54,361 nt of DNA from an uncultured Pelagibacteraceae bacterium. Its GTDB lineage: Bacteria > Pseudomonadota > Alphaproteobacteria > Pelagibacterales > Pelagibacteraceae. The stretch covers positions 1 to 54,361 of the forward strand of contig CACLNT010000010.1 in the NCBI GenBank assembly GCA_902608385.1, written 5' to 3'. How positions within the stretch are numbered: the first letter of the stretch is position 1; each line of letters begins with the position of its first letter. A program made the position numbers and the translations under genes. The notes below the pieces were generated by a model. It had not been told where the DNA came from. It saw only the letters and a program-made list of their open reading frames with translations, and made no database searches. Shown here piece by piece: positions 10,944 to 18,481 of this stretch.

Positions 10944-11039
10944 TTAATTTTTGTTTGTCTGGTTATTTTCTTCAGAATCTAACACCAAAGAAACATTGCT
11001 TAACGCATAAAATTCAAAAAAAGTGTTATATCTATTCAT
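10944..11039 (-). CDS. Candidate micro-protein (31 aa)
   Basis: This minus-strand ATG frame encodes a 31-aa peptide beginning MNRYNTFFEFYALSNVSL, with an acidic/polar tail. The amphipathic, protein-like composition is better than expected for random AT-rich sequence, but there is no clear ribosome binding site and I do not recognise a family. It lies downstream (minus strand) of bcp, separated by about 120 bp that include the partial repeat core. Low confidence. Confidence 0.28.
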   Translation of the reverse strand: MNRYNTFFEFYALSNVSLVLDSEENNQTNKN

Positions 11040-11125
11040 GCCACGCTAAATAAAATCTAATTTTGTTTAAAATGTGTTCACTAAACTCAAAAGAGAGAAC
11101 TTTTTTGTCGCACTATTTAAATAGA

Positions 11126-11135
11126 GCGTTCTGTT
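11126..11135 (+). repeat. Partial core of the GTTCTGTT repeat
   Basis: GCGTTCTGTT is identical to the 10-bp core of the perfect copies and lies in the same orientation. It is followed by TTCTGTCGCC where the full copies have GCCAGGTGT. It may be a degraded copy; a 10-bp match alone is weak. Confidence 0.4.
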
Positions 11136-11160
11136 TTCTGTCGCCTCAGACTACACTTTC

Positions 11161-11625
11161 TTAAATATTTTTTAACTCTTCCAGTACCTCTTTTGCGTGA
11201 TCTTTTACTCTCACATTTGACCATACTTTGTAAATTTTTCCCCTAGTATTTATTAAAAAAGTTGTTCTAACTACTCCCATATATTTTTTTCCCAAAAAAG
11301 ATTTTTTACCCCATACACCATATTTTTTAATTACTGAGAGTTTTTCATCAGATAACAAATTAAATTTAAGTTTATATTTTTTTTTAAATTTTAAATGACT
11401 TTCAATACTGTCTTTTGATATTCCAAGCACAATTGAATTATTTTTAGAAATCAAATTATTTAACTTGCTAAAGTCTTTAGATTCAATGGTGCAACCAGGA
11501 GTGTCATCTTTTGGATAGAAATATAATATTATATTTTTGTTTTTAATTTTATTAAGTTCAAAAATAGTCTTATTAGTAGAGGGCAGTTTGAAGTTTGGTG
11601 CTTTAATATTTTTTTTTAACTTCAT
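11161..11625 (-). CDS. bcp: Peroxiredoxin, Bcp/PrxQ family
   Basis: This thiol peroxidase reduces hydroperoxides. It is 154 aa with a thioredoxin fold. The peroxidatic Cys45 lies in YFYPKDDTPGCTIES. The resolving Cys found five residues later in E. coli Bcp is replaced by Lys50 and no other Cys is obvious, so this looks like a 1-Cys PrxQ needing an external thiol. Upstream on its strand (11666-11687), about 40 bp before the start, is a perfect copy of the 22-bp repeat. With katG it gives the window two peroxide-removal enzymes. Confidence 0.92.
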   Translation of the reverse strand: MKLKKNIKAPNFKLPSTNKTIFELNKIKNKNIILYFYPKDDTPGCTIESKDFSKLNNLISKNNSIVLGISKDSIESHLKFKKKYKLKFNLLSDEKLSVIKKYGVWGKKSFLGKKYMGVVRTTFLINTRGKIYKVWSNVRVKDHAKEVLEELKNI

Positions 11626-11665
11626 TATTTTATAATTATATACATAAAAGGGAGTATTATTTTAA

Positions 11666-11687
11666 GGGGCGTTCTGTTGCCAGGTGT
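11666..11687 (+). repeat. Perfect 22-bp repeat, copy A
   Basis: GGGGCGTTCTGTTGCCAGGT plus GT is identical over 22 bp to the copy at 11870-11891. It lies between bcp and the 57-aa membrane ORF, touching the latter's stop codon by one base. It contains a small GGC/GCC stem around GTTCTGTT. Both perfect copies are preceded by an AT-rich TTTAA/ATTTA flank. Confidence 0.85.
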
Positions 11688-11860
11688 TACCATCTTTGCA
11701 ATAAAGTTTTAATAGCACCAAAAATCATAAGTCCAATAAACGGAACCCATAGATAATTTAAGCCCCCTCTGCCTTCTATCACAAGAAAAATTATTGCAAT
11801 TAAACACCCTATTATAAAAAAAAGCCAATCTTCAAAGTTAGAATTTTTTCTTTTTTCCAT
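11687..11860 (-). CDS. Small two-helix membrane protein (57 aa)
   Basis: This ATG frame encodes a 57-aa protein: a basic, polar N-terminus (MEKRKNSNFEDW), a first hydrophobic helix (LFFIIGCLIAIIFLVI), a short glycine-rich turn (EGRGG), a second hydrophobic segment (YLWVPFIGLMIFGAI) and a KTLLQRW tail. That is a convincing hairpin membrane protein with positive ends inside. The family is not recognised. It sits between pnp and bcp on the same strand, and perfect copies of the 22-bp repeat lie immediately before its start (9 bp) and at its stop. Translation looks real; the function is unknown. Confidence 0.65.
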   Translation of the reverse strand: MEKRKNSNFEDWLFFIIGCLIAIIFLVIEGRGGLNYLWVPFIGLMIFGAIKTLLQRW

Positions 11861-11869
11861 AATTATTTA

Positions 11870-11891
11870 GGGGCGTTCTGTTGCCAGGTGT
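11870..11891 (+). repeat. Perfect 22-bp repeat, copy B
   Basis: This copy is identical to 11666-11687. It is flanked by TTTAGG and CCTAAA, so on the minus strand, just after the pnp stop, a 6-bp outer stem can form beside the inner GGC/GCC stem. It could serve as a 3' end or processing element for the pnp transcript, or as the 5' element of the 57-aa ORF whose ATG lies 9 bp away. Confidence 0.85.
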
Positions 11892-11901
11892 CCTAAATTG
11901 A

Positions 11902-13974
11902 CTAAGCAACTGCTTGTTTAATAGATAATTTTACTTTTCCTCTATCAAACCCAATTACTTTAACTGTAACTTCATCTCCTTCTTTAACAACGTCAGTAAC
12001 TTTAGCTACTCTTTTAGGAGCAAGTTCTGAAATATGAACAAGTCCATCTTGTTTGCCTAAAAAATTAACAAAAGCTCCAAAATCCATAATTTTAATTACT
12101 TTACCTTTATAAACTTTATTCATTTCAGGTTTGGCAATAATATCTTTGATCATATTCATTGCTTTAAGCCTAGATTCCTCATCTGGCGCTGCTACAGTCA
12201 CTTCTCCCGTATCTTTTACATCTACTTTAGCTCCTGATAATTCAACAATTTCTCTTATTGTTGCTCCACCTTTACCAATTACGGCTGCTATATCTTTTTT
12301 ATCAACCATAACAGTTTCAATTTTTGGAGTATATTTAGAAACTGCTTTTCTTGAACCAGTTAAAGCTTTTGCCATCTCATCTAAAATGTGAATTCTACCA
12401 TCTTTAGCTTGAGATAATGCTTGTTCCATAATTTCAAAAGTTATTCCTGTTATTTTAATATCCATTTGTAAAGAAGTGATGCCATCTTTTGTTCCAGCAA
12501 CTTTAAAATCCATATCTCCCAAATGATCTTCATCACCTAAAATATCTGTAAGTACTGAAAAGTCTTTTCCTTCTTTAATTAATCCCATGGCAATTCCTGC
12601 AACAGATTCTCTCATAGGAACTCCTGCGTCCATTAGAGCTAATGAAGCTCCACAAACTGTTGCCATTGAAGATGATCCATTTGATTCAGTTATTTCAGAA
12701 ACAATTCTGTAAGTATAAGGAAACTTTTCCTGTTGTGGCAAAGATGATTTAAGTGCTCTCCATGCCAGTTTTCCATGACCAATTTCTCTTCTTCCTGTTC
12801 CAATTCTTCCAACTTCTCCAACTGAAAAGGGTGGAAAATTATAATGAAGCATAAATCTATTACGCTTTAACCCATCAAGACTTTCTACTCTTTGTTCATC
12901 TTCTGAAGTACCCAGTGTTAAAGTTACTAAAGCCTGTGTTTCACCTCTAGTAAATAAAGCAGAACCATGTGTTCGTGGAAGAACTCCTACTTCGCAATTA
13001 ATTTGTCTTACATCTGTTAAAGAACGACCATCAATTCTTGATTTATTTTTCAAAATATCTGTTCTAACAATTTTCTTTTCAAGTTTTTTTAAAATCATTA
13101 AAACATCTAAATCTGTATAAGTTTCATCATCTTCAAACATTTCTTTACATTTTGTAGTAATTTCATTAATTAAATTAGATCTTTTTTGCTTATCTTGAAT
13201 AGCAAATGCTTCGGTTAAGCCTTTTGTAAATTCTTTTGATATTTTTTTTTCTAAATCAGATAAGTCTTTTTTTTCAACTATCCATTTTTCTTTTCCACAA
13301 TCTTTTACTAACTTTTCAATTGCATCAATGACTGGAACAAATTTTTCATGACCAAATTTAACAGCATCTAACATTGCTTTCTCTGATAAACCTGATGCTT
13401 CAGATTCTACCATAAGAACTGCGTCTTTGGTCCCAGCAACTACTAGATCTAATTTTGATTTTTCAATTTCTTCTTTTGATGGATTTAAAACATATTTATC
13501 ATTTATATATCCAACTCTTGATGCTCCAACTGGTCCTTGGAAAGGCATTCCTGATATTGCTAAAGCTGCTGAACTTGCAATAATTGCCAATATATCTGGT
13601 TCATTAATACCATCATAAGAAAGCACCGTTGGCAAAACTTGCACCTCATTTTTAAATTCTTCTGGAAATAATGGTCTGATAGGTCTGTCTATTAATCTTG
13701 AAATTAACGTTTCAGCCTCTGTTGGTCTTGCTTCTCTTTTAAAATATCCTCCAGGAATTTTTCCTGCTGCATAATATTTTTCTTGATAACTTACCTGTAA
13801 TGGAAAATAATCTACGTCTGGATTAATTTTTTTTGCTCCAACTGCAGTCGCTATTACCACTGTCTCTCCACAGGTTGCTATGATTGCACCATCTGCTTGT
13901 CTTGCTACTTTTCCTGTTTCTAAAATTATTTTTTTTCCTTCAATTTCTATTTCTTGTCTTGATATCTTAAACAT
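11902..13974 (-). CDS. pnp: Polyribonucleotide nucleotidyltransferase (PNPase)
   Basis: This is a phosphorolytic 3'-5' exoribonuclease of the RNA degradosome. It is 690 aa with two RNase PH domains (roughly 10-230 and 315-540), then a KH domain with [12 protein letters not shown] and a C-terminal S1 domain ([21 protein letters not shown]). The phosphate-binding [10 protein letters not shown] and catalytic [13 protein letters not shown] motifs are intact. It begins 1 bp after rpsO, the widespread rpsO-pnp pairing. The 3' end is followed by a repeat copy with hairpin potential. Confidence 0.97.
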   Translation of the reverse strand: MFKISRQEIEIEGKKIILETGKVARQADGAIIATCGETVVIATAVGAKKINPDVDYFPLQVSYQEKYYAAGKIPGGYFKREARPTEAETLISRLIDRPIRPLFPEEFKNEVQVLPTVLSYDGINEPDILAIIASSAALAISGMPFQGPVGASRVGYINDKYVLNPSKEEIEKSKLDLVVAGTKDAVLMVESEASGLSEKAMLDAVKFGHEKFVPVIDAIEKLVKDCGKEKWIVEKKDLSDLEKKISKEFTKGLTEAFAIQDKQKRSNLINEITTKCKEMFEDDETYTDLDVLMILKKLEKKIVRTDILKNKSRIDGRSLTDVRQINCEVGVLPRTHGSALFTRGETQALVTLTLGTSEDEQRVESLDGLKRNRFMLHYNFPPFSVGEVGRIGTGRREIGHGKLAWRALKSSLPQQEKFPYTYRIVSEITESNGSSSMATVCGASLALMDAGVPMRESVAGIAMGLIKEGKDFSVLTDILGDEDHLGDMDFKVAGTKDGITSLQMDIKITGITFEIMEQALSQAKDGRIHILDEMAKALTGSRKAVSKYTPKIETVMVDKKDIAAVIGKGGATIREIVELSGAKVDVKDTGEVTVAAPDEESRLKAMNMIKDIIAKPEMNKVYKGKVIKIMDFGAFVNFLGKQDGLVHISELAPKRVAKVTDVVKEGDEVTVKVIGFDRGKVKLSIKQAVA

Positions 13975-14223
13975 TTATTTCCTTAAATTTAATTTGGTTA
14001 ATACATTTTTATATGAATCTATCTTGTTTCTTTTTAAATAATTCAACAATTTTTTTCTTCTGTTCACTGCTTTTAACAATCCAACTGAAGAATGTTTATC
14101 TTTTTGAAATTGTTTGATGTGTTTTGAAAGATTTTCAATTTTTTCTGTGAGCAATGCTACCTGGATCTCTGAAGATCCAGTATCTTTTTCATGAGTTGCT
14201 AATTCTTTTGCTTTTTTTGTCAT
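13975..14223 (-). CDS. rpsO: 30S ribosomal protein S15
   Basis: S15 binds the central domain of 16S rRNA early in 30S assembly. It is 82 aa, slightly shorter than the usual 88-89. The core TGSSEIQVALLTEKIENLSKHIKQ..KDKHSS and GLLKAVNRRKKLLNYL are clear; the shortening is at the termini. It lies between rbfA (13 bp) and pnp (adjacent stop/start), with no truB in front, unlike the common infB-rbfA-truB-rpsO order. Confidence 0.95.
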   Translation of the reverse strand: MTKKAKELATHEKDTGSSEIQVALLTEKIENLSKHIKQFQKDKHSSVGLLKAVNRRKKLLNYLKRNKIDSYKNVLTKLNLRK

Positions 14224-14236
14224 ATTATATCTTTTC

Positions 14237-14605
14237 CTATTTGTTTGTTTGTTTAATTAAATTTTCTATTTTTTCTGCATATTCAAATGAAACATCTTTA
14301 GTAAAAATTAATTTTGGCAAAAATTTCATAAAAATTTTCTTAGATAGTGTTTTTCTAACTAAAAATGAATACTCTTTTAATTTATTAATTTTTTCTTCAG
14401 CATCTTCTCCTCCTAATGGAAGAACATATGCTTTTGCAATTTTAAGATCTGAGCTCATTTTTACTTCAGTAACTGTAATACTATTCGTTTCTAAATTAGG
14501 CACCTTAGCTTCATTTCTAACAAAAATCATTCCTAATGATTGTTTTATCATCTCACCAACACGTAATTGTCTTTGAGTGACTGGTTTTCCTAGTTTATTT
14601 CTCAT
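14237..14605 (-). CDS. rbfA: 30S ribosome-binding factor A
   Basis: RbfA is a KH-fold factor needed for 16S rRNA 5'-end maturation and cold adaptation. It is 122 aa with the family features TQRQLRVGEMIKQSL near the start, ITVTEVKMSSDLKIAKAYV in the middle strand and FLPKLIFTKDVSFEYAEKIENLI at the end. Its start overlaps the last base of infB, consistent with coupled expression in the nusA-infB operon. Confidence 0.94.
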   Translation of the reverse strand: MRNKLGKPVTQRQLRVGEMIKQSLGMIFVRNEAKVPNLETNSITVTEVKMSSDLKIAKAYVLPLGGEDAEEKINKLKEYSFLVRKTLSKKIFMKFLPKLIFTKDVSFEYAEKIENLIKQTNK

Positions 14606-16821
14606 TATAGCATTCTCTCAGTTGTGATGGAGTTAAATGCCTCTATTATGTCTTTTTTTTGATAATCATTAAAGTCTTTTAATGTTATTCCGCATTCCTG
14701 TCCCGCTGCCACTTGCTTAACTTGATTTTTTTCTCTGAAAATACTGGCTATTTTACCTGTATAGATAATGGCACCATCTCTTATCAATCTTGCATTAGAT
14801 GTACTTAAAACTTCACCATCAGTTACTTTAGAACCAGCAACTTTTCCAGCTTTAGAAACTTTGAATATCTCTAGTATTTCCGCCGATCCTAATATTTGTT
14901 CGCTTATATCCGGTGATAATAATCCAGACATTCTTTTTTTAATAAATTCCAAAACTTCATAAATTATATTGTATGAAAAAATTATAATTTTTTCTTTTTC
15001 AGCCAGTTGCTTTGCTTCTTTTGTTGGTTTAACATTAAATGCAATTAAAACAGCATTAGATGCTTTTGCTAAAGTAATATCTGTTTCTGTCACCATTCCA
15101 ATGTCAGACAGTATAATATTAGGCTTAACTTCTTCATGTTTTATTTGAGAAATTGCTCCCTTTATGGCTTCTGATGAACCATGTACATCAGATTTTACAA
15201 TTATATTAAGTTCCTCTGATACTGTATCTTTAAAAGCTGACTCTTGTGTTGCAAATGTTAGAGGGTTTTTACCATCATGAGTTTCTTGAACTCTTGCTTC
15301 AGCTAGTGATTTACTTTCTTTTTCAGTTTCCAAAACCAAAAAATCATCTCCAGCTTTAGCTGCTCCATTAATTCCAAGTATTTCAACTGGTGAAGCTGGT
15401 GAAGCTTCATTAACATTTTTTCCCTTATCATTTATCAATGCTCTAACTTTTCCCCACTTTAGACCACTTACAAAGTAATCGCCTTTTTTTAATGTTCCCG
15501 AAGTAATAATAACTGTTGCAACCGGACCTCTTCCTATATCAATTTTTGATTCTAAAACTATGCCTGTTGCTTTTGAATCAAAATCAGTTTTTAAATCTAA
15601 AATTTCAGCTTGCAAGACTATAGACTCAACAAGTTTATCTAAATTCTTTTTTGTTTTAGTGGATATCTCAATCATCAAAGTATCACCGGACAACTCTTCC
15701 GCAATTAATTCATGTTCTAATAATTGGTTTTTAATTTTTTGTGGATCTGCTTCTGGCAAATCACATTTATTAATAGCCACGACTATTGGTACTTTTGCAG
15801 CTTTAGCATGTTTTATAGATTCTATTGTTTGTGGTTTAACACCATCATCTGCAGCAACTACTAATACAACCACATCGGTTAATTTTGAACCTCTTGCTCT
15901 CATCTCAGTAAACGCAGCATGGCCTGGGGTATCAATAAATGTTAATTTATTTGAATTATGTTCTATTTGATAAGCTCCTATGTGTTGAGTAATTCCACCA
16001 AATTCACCTGATACAACATTTGTACTTCTTAGAACATCCAATACTGATGTTTTGCCATGATCTACATGGCCCATCACTGTGACAATTGGAGGTCTATTTT
16101 TTAAGTTTTCAGATCTAGAATCTTTAATTTTTTGAATTATTTCCTCCGCTTTACTTTCTCTTATTGGATGATGACCAAACTCTTTAACCAAATATTCAGC
16201 AGTATCAGCTGCAAGACTCTGATTAATTGTTACTGTAACGCCCATACCAAGTAGGTGTTTAATTAAACTACTAGATTGTTCTGCCATTCTATTTGCTAAG
16301 TCTCTAACTGTTATTGACTCAGGAATATTCACATTTCTTTTTACAGGTTTAAAATTTTCTTGAGTATCTTTTTTATTAATGTCTCTATTTTCTTTTTGTT
16401 TTGCTCTCTTAAGAGAAGCTAAACTTCTTGATCGTGTTTCAATTTCATCATTTAAAGCTCTAGAAATTGTAAGTTTTAATTCTCTCTTTTTTGACCCTAA
16501 TTTTGCTTTTGGATCTTTATTTGATAATTCACCTTTAACTCTTCTAGTGGCTCTTTGTTCAGCAAGTTTACGTTTTTCAAAATTATTATTAATTGGAGTT
16601 TGAGGTTTAGAAAATCCTGTAGGTTTTGGAGAAAAAAAAGATTTCTTTTGTTGTTTGTGACTTTGGTCAGAAGATCTATTAAATGAACTTTTTCCACCAA
16701 ACCTACTTGTTTTTTTTTCAATAACTACTGTATTTTTGCTTTGAGTTTTAGCTAATTCTATATTTTCAATAGATTTTTTTGCAATTCCAGAAAGTGTTAA
16801 TTTTGTTTTTTTGTTTGTCAT
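14605..16821 (-). CDS. infB: Translation initiation factor IF-2
   Basis: This GTPase delivers fMet-tRNA to the 30S subunit and promotes subunit joining. It is 738 aa, short for a proteobacterial IF-2 because the N-terminal charged region is compact (about 160 residues). An IF2 N-domain follows at about 165-235, then the G domain with GHVDHGKT at 251-258, DTPGHAAF and NKCD. The C-terminal beta-barrel domains follow, ending with GKIASIFREKNQVKQVAAGQECGITL. It starts 10 bp after nusA, leaving no room for the ylxR-type gene often found there. Confidence 0.97.
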   Translation of the reverse strand: MTNKKTKLTLSGIAKKSIENIELAKTQSKNTVVIEKKTSRFGGKSSFNRSSDQSHKQQKKSFFSPKPTGFSKPQTPINNNFEKRKLAEQRATRRVKGELSNKDPKAKLGSKKRELKLTISRALNDEIETRSRSLASLKRAKQKENRDINKKDTQENFKPVKRNVNIPESITVRDLANRMAEQSSSLIKHLLGMGVTVTINQSLAADTAEYLVKEFGHHPIRESKAEEIIQKIKDSRSENLKNRPPIVTVMGHVDHGKTSVLDVLRSTNVVSGEFGGITQHIGAYQIEHNSNKLTFIDTPGHAAFTEMRARGSKLTDVVVLVVAADDGVKPQTIESIKHAKAAKVPIVVAINKCDLPEADPQKIKNQLLEHELIAEELSGDTLMIEISTKTKKNLDKLVESIVLQAEILDLKTDFDSKATGIVLESKIDIGRGPVATVIITSGTLKKGDYFVSGLKWGKVRALINDKGKNVNEASPASPVEILGINGAAKAGDDFLVLETEKESKSLAEARVQETHDGKNPLTFATQESAFKDTVSEELNIIVKSDVHGSSEAIKGAISQIKHEEVKPNIILSDIGMVTETDITLAKASNAVLIAFNVKPTKEAKQLAEKEKIIIFSYNIIYEVLEFIKKRMSGLLSPDISEQILGSAEILEIFKVSKAGKVAGSKVTDGEVLSTSNARLIRDGAIIYTGKIASIFREKNQVKQVAAGQECGITLKDFNDYQKKDIIEAFNSITTERML

Positions 16822-16831
16822 ATTTCATCAC

Positions 16832-18385
16832 TCAATCTTTGTAAATTTTATTTCTTGCCGACATAATCAATTCATCTGATTCATTTTTTGATAAAGCAAA
16901 TTCTTCCAAATAACCATTAATTTTAACTCTCTCGCCTTTAACTATGTCATAACCACCAGTTAATTCATCAGATGCAAGATCTGCAAAGTCTGCCAATTTT
17001 AAAATTTTTTGTTCACCAAGTGTAACAAGCATACCTGGAGTTAATCCTTTATGGTTTATCAATTCATTCTCCAATCCTAAATCTTTAATTCTATTTGAAA
17101 TTTCTTCTTGATCTTTTTGATAAAATTCTTTTGCTCTTTCAATTAATGCTTTGGCTGTTCCTTCCTCAATTCCTTCAATTTTTGTTAAAGCTTCTGGTAA
17201 GCTATCTTTAATATCATCTATTGATGAAAAACCTTCGGCAACAAGCAATTGACCTAATGTTTCATCTAATTCTAAATTTTTTACAAAATTTTCGGTCTTC
17301 TCTTTAAATTCTACCTGTCTTCTTTCAGAGTCCTCTTGATCAGTCATTATATTAATTTCATAATTCATTAGTTTGGTTGCTAATCTGACATTTTGGCCTC
17401 TTCTACCAATTGCTTTACTTAAATTTTCTTCAGTTAAAATTACATCTAATTTTTTTGAAACAGTATCAACATTCACTCTTTGCACTTCGGCAGGAGATAG
17501 TGCATTTGAAACTACAATAGCTGGATCCTCTGACCAATTAACAATGTCAATTTTTTCTCCTTGTAATTCATTAACTACTGCTTGAACTCTTGATCCTCTC
17601 ATTCCTACACATGCTCCAACAGGATCTAAAGATGTGTCTATTGCCTTAACACAAATTTTTGCTCTACTTCCAGGATCTCTTGCAGAAGATTTAATTTCAA
17701 TTAATCCATCATAAATTTCGGGAACTTCTTGGATAAATAATTTTTCCATAAAATTAGTATGAGCTCTAGATAAAAATATTTGCTGGCCTCTACTTTCTCT
17801 TCTAACATCAAAACAATAAGCTTTTATACGATCTCCCGCTTTTATATTTTCCCTTGGTATCATTTCATTTTTTTGAATGATTGCTTCAGCTTTTCCAAGA
17901 TCAACAATCACATTTCCAAATTCTAAACGTTTTACAATTCCACTTAAAATCGTTTCTCTCTTATCTATAAAATCATTATACTGTCTTTCTCTTTCAGCTT
18001 CTCTAACATTAAAACTAATTACTTGTTTTGCTGTTTGTGCAGCAATCCTTCCAAAATCAAATGACGGCAATGTTTGCAAAATTTCATCTCCAATTTTTTT
18101 AGTTTTATTAGATTCATCTAAATTGATTGCATTTTGGAGGCTTATTTCGGTATTTATATTTTCTGGTTTTTCAACAATTATCAATTTTCTAAAAATTCCT
18201 ATATCTCCATTATCTCTATTAATTAAAACTTTAATTTCATTATCTTGGCCAAATTTTGACTTAGCGGCTTTTGCAATACCTGTTTCCATAGAATTTATAA
18301 TTAGCTCTTTATCTATAGATTTTTCTAGAGCTACAGCTTCAGCTATTCTTAATAGTTCTAATTTATCTGCTCTTTTATTTAACAT
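16832..18385 (-). CDS. nusA: Transcription termination/antitermination factor NusA
   Basis: NusA binds RNA polymerase and modulates pausing, termination and antitermination. It is 517 aa with the N-terminal RNAP-binding domain (LELLRIAEAVALEKSIDKELI), an S1 domain (ILSGIVKRLEFGNVIVDLG), KH domains (DPVGACVGMRGSRVQAV and LSKAIGRRGQNVRLA) and C-terminal helix-hairpin-helix/acidic repeats. I chose the ATG at 18385, which has GGAGG 10 bp upstream and the family N-terminus. A frame extension to 18424 would run through a hairpin and poly-T. It is the first gene of nusA-infB-rbfA-rpsO-pnp; rimP does not precede it. Confidence 0.96.
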   Translation of the reverse strand: MLNKRADKLELLRIAEAVALEKSIDKELIINSMETGIAKAAKSKFGQDNEIKVLINRDNGDIGIFRKLIIVEKPENINTEISLQNAINLDESNKTKKIGDEILQTLPSFDFGRIAAQTAKQVISFNVREAERERQYNDFIDKRETILSGIVKRLEFGNVIVDLGKAEAIIQKNEMIPRENIKAGDRIKAYCFDVRRESRGQQIFLSRAHTNFMEKLFIQEVPEIYDGLIEIKSSARDPGSRAKICVKAIDTSLDPVGACVGMRGSRVQAVVNELQGEKIDIVNWSEDPAIVVSNALSPAEVQRVNVDTVSKKLDVILTEENLSKAIGRRGQNVRLATKLMNYEINIMTDQEDSERRQVEFKEKTENFVKNLELDETLGQLLVAEGFSSIDDIKDSLPEALTKIEGIEEGTAKALIERAKEFYQKDQEEISNRIKDLGLENELINHKGLTPGMLVTLGEQKILKLADFADLASDELTGGYDIVKGERVKINGYLEEFALSKNESDELIMSARNKIYKD

Positions 18386-18400
18386 AGTTTTATTGCCTCC

Positions 18401-18427
18401 AAAAAAAAATGGGCCGAGGCCCATTTT
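18401..18427 (-). terminator. Intrinsic terminator / attenuator hairpin between metK and nusA
   Basis: On the minus strand AAAATGGGC and GCCCATTTT form a 9-bp stem with a CTCG loop, followed by nine T residues counting the stem end. It would end the metK transcript. The T-tract runs straight into the nusA GGAGG ribosome binding site, and a promoter-like sequence lies upstream of the hairpin, so it may also attenuate nusA. Confidence 0.85.
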
Positions 18428-18449
18428 GAAATTTCAACAATGTACGGTG

Positions 18450-18477
18450 AATATATTTATTTTTTTCTATTTTTCAA
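18450..18477 (-). promoter_or_regulatory. Candidate sigma70 promoter for the nusA operon
   Basis: On the minus strand TTGAAA (18477-18472) and TATATT (18455-18450) are separated by 16 bp, inside the 96-bp metK-nusA gap. Transcription would start near 18443 and cross the 18427-18401 hairpin before nusA. The gap is AT-rich, so the match is suggestive only. Confidence 0.4.
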
Positions 18478-18481
18478 CTTA

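Larger units (their letters stand above)
10835..11160. other. Gene-poor interval with repeat copies and micro-ORFs
   Basis: This interval lies between the fabI tail and bcp. It holds one diverged copy of the 22-bp repeat (10836-10857), a 10-bp core match (11126-11135), a 12-bp palindrome CTATTTAAATAG near 11114 and two marginal frames: an open plus-strand frame 10831-10947 without a start codon, and a minus-strand 31-aa ORF at 10944-11039. No tRNA-like cloverleaf was recognised, and no tmRNA tag or RNase P/SRP signature. It could hold an unrecognised RNA or decayed genes. Confidence 0.5.

Noticed and set aside
10835..11160. tmRNA, RNase P or SRP RNA gene
   Set aside because: No tag-peptide frame, CCA-ended acceptor or conserved core motif was found; similarity of CAACAGAA to RNase P sequence is too short to count.
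10836..11891. CRISPR array
   Set aside because: Spacing between copies is irregular (about 180-800 bp), coding sequence lies between them and there are no cas genes.
16497..16721. 74-codon frame within infB
   Set aside because: It is an alternative frame of the low-complexity IF-2 N-terminal region.
18386..18424. Longer nusA frame starting at 18424
   Set aside because: The added codons run through the terminator stem and poly-T; the ATG at 18385 has a good GGAGG site and the family N-terminus.
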